DNA of 14,008 bases from Gemmataceae bacterium (GTDB lineage Bacteria > Planctomycetota > Planctomycetia > Gemmatales > Gemmataceae). A program made the translations under genes and the position numbers. Shown piece by piece: positions 13,946 to 14,008 of the stretch (its first letter is position 1; each line of letters opens with the position of its first letter). The notes beneath the pieces were generated by a model that was given only the letters and a program-made list of their open reading frames with translations, ran no database searches and was not told where the DNA came from. Location of the stretch: positions 1-14,008 of the forward strand of contig JADLBT010000384.1 of the NCBI GenBank assembly GCA_020847555.1. The letters run 5' to 3'.

Positions 13946-14008
13946 AAGCGAACCTCGAATCGTCTCACTCAGGCTACCAGAGCACTCGCAGGCGAAGGAA
14001 CAGGTACA

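Noticed and set aside
1..14008. CRISPR array, tRNA or rRNA genes
   Set aside because: No regularly spaced direct repeats and no cloverleaf or conserved rRNA segments were noticed on either strand.

Overview
This 14 kb window looks like part of a high-GC bacterial chromosome: sampled lines of the conserved genes run near 70% GC (44 of 60 bases in 2341-2400). The order yceD-rpmF-fabD-fabG without plsX or fabH, the secreted sedolisin protease, the multi-PAS hybrid kinase and the TVP38 protein would fit a Chloroflexota-like lineage. This is an inference from gene style and order only; there is no rRNA or other phylogenetic marker here. No rRNA, tRNA, CRISPR array, transposase or integrase was seen.

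Left end, minus strand (3156 to 1): a fatty-acid synthesis operon, yceD (DUF177) - rpmF (ribosomal protein L32) - fabD - fabG, with fabG running off the edge. A low-GC block of about 1.1 kb sits exactly between the fabD stop codon and the fabG ribosome binding site. It holds one intact ORF for an exported protein and a run of frame-broken coding sequence that reads like one decayed gene. fabD itself has no ATG, GTG or TTG between the rpmF stop and its first conserved motif.

Centre: a secreted S53 (sedolisin) protease on the plus strand with two C-terminal Ig-like repeats. It converges on a 1139-residue hybrid histidine kinase on the minus strand (degenerate N-terminal receiver, five PAS domains, HisKA/HATPase, C-terminal receiver). 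A MaoC/FAS1-type dehydratase half-protein diverges from the kinase on the plus strand.

Right end, all minus strand (13945 to 9378): an epoxide-hydrolase-like alpha/beta hydrolase overlaps a TVP38/DedA-family membrane protein by one base. Next comes a small protein with a shortened, catalytically degenerate GGDEF-like domain, then a 73-residue solo LuxR-type DNA-binding protein, then two exported proteins of unknown function. The first exported protein has an AT-rich mature region joined to a GC-rich signal-peptide region. A 12-bp perfect palindrome and a near-copy lie 14 bp apart directly after the luxR-like stop codon and upstream of the exported-protein pair. A separate inverted repeat lies in the luxR-like leader.

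The two places most worth a second look are the low-GC block inside the fab operon and the regulator / dead-GGDEF / exported-protein cluster with its operator-like sites. Neither can be called a new system from sequence alone.
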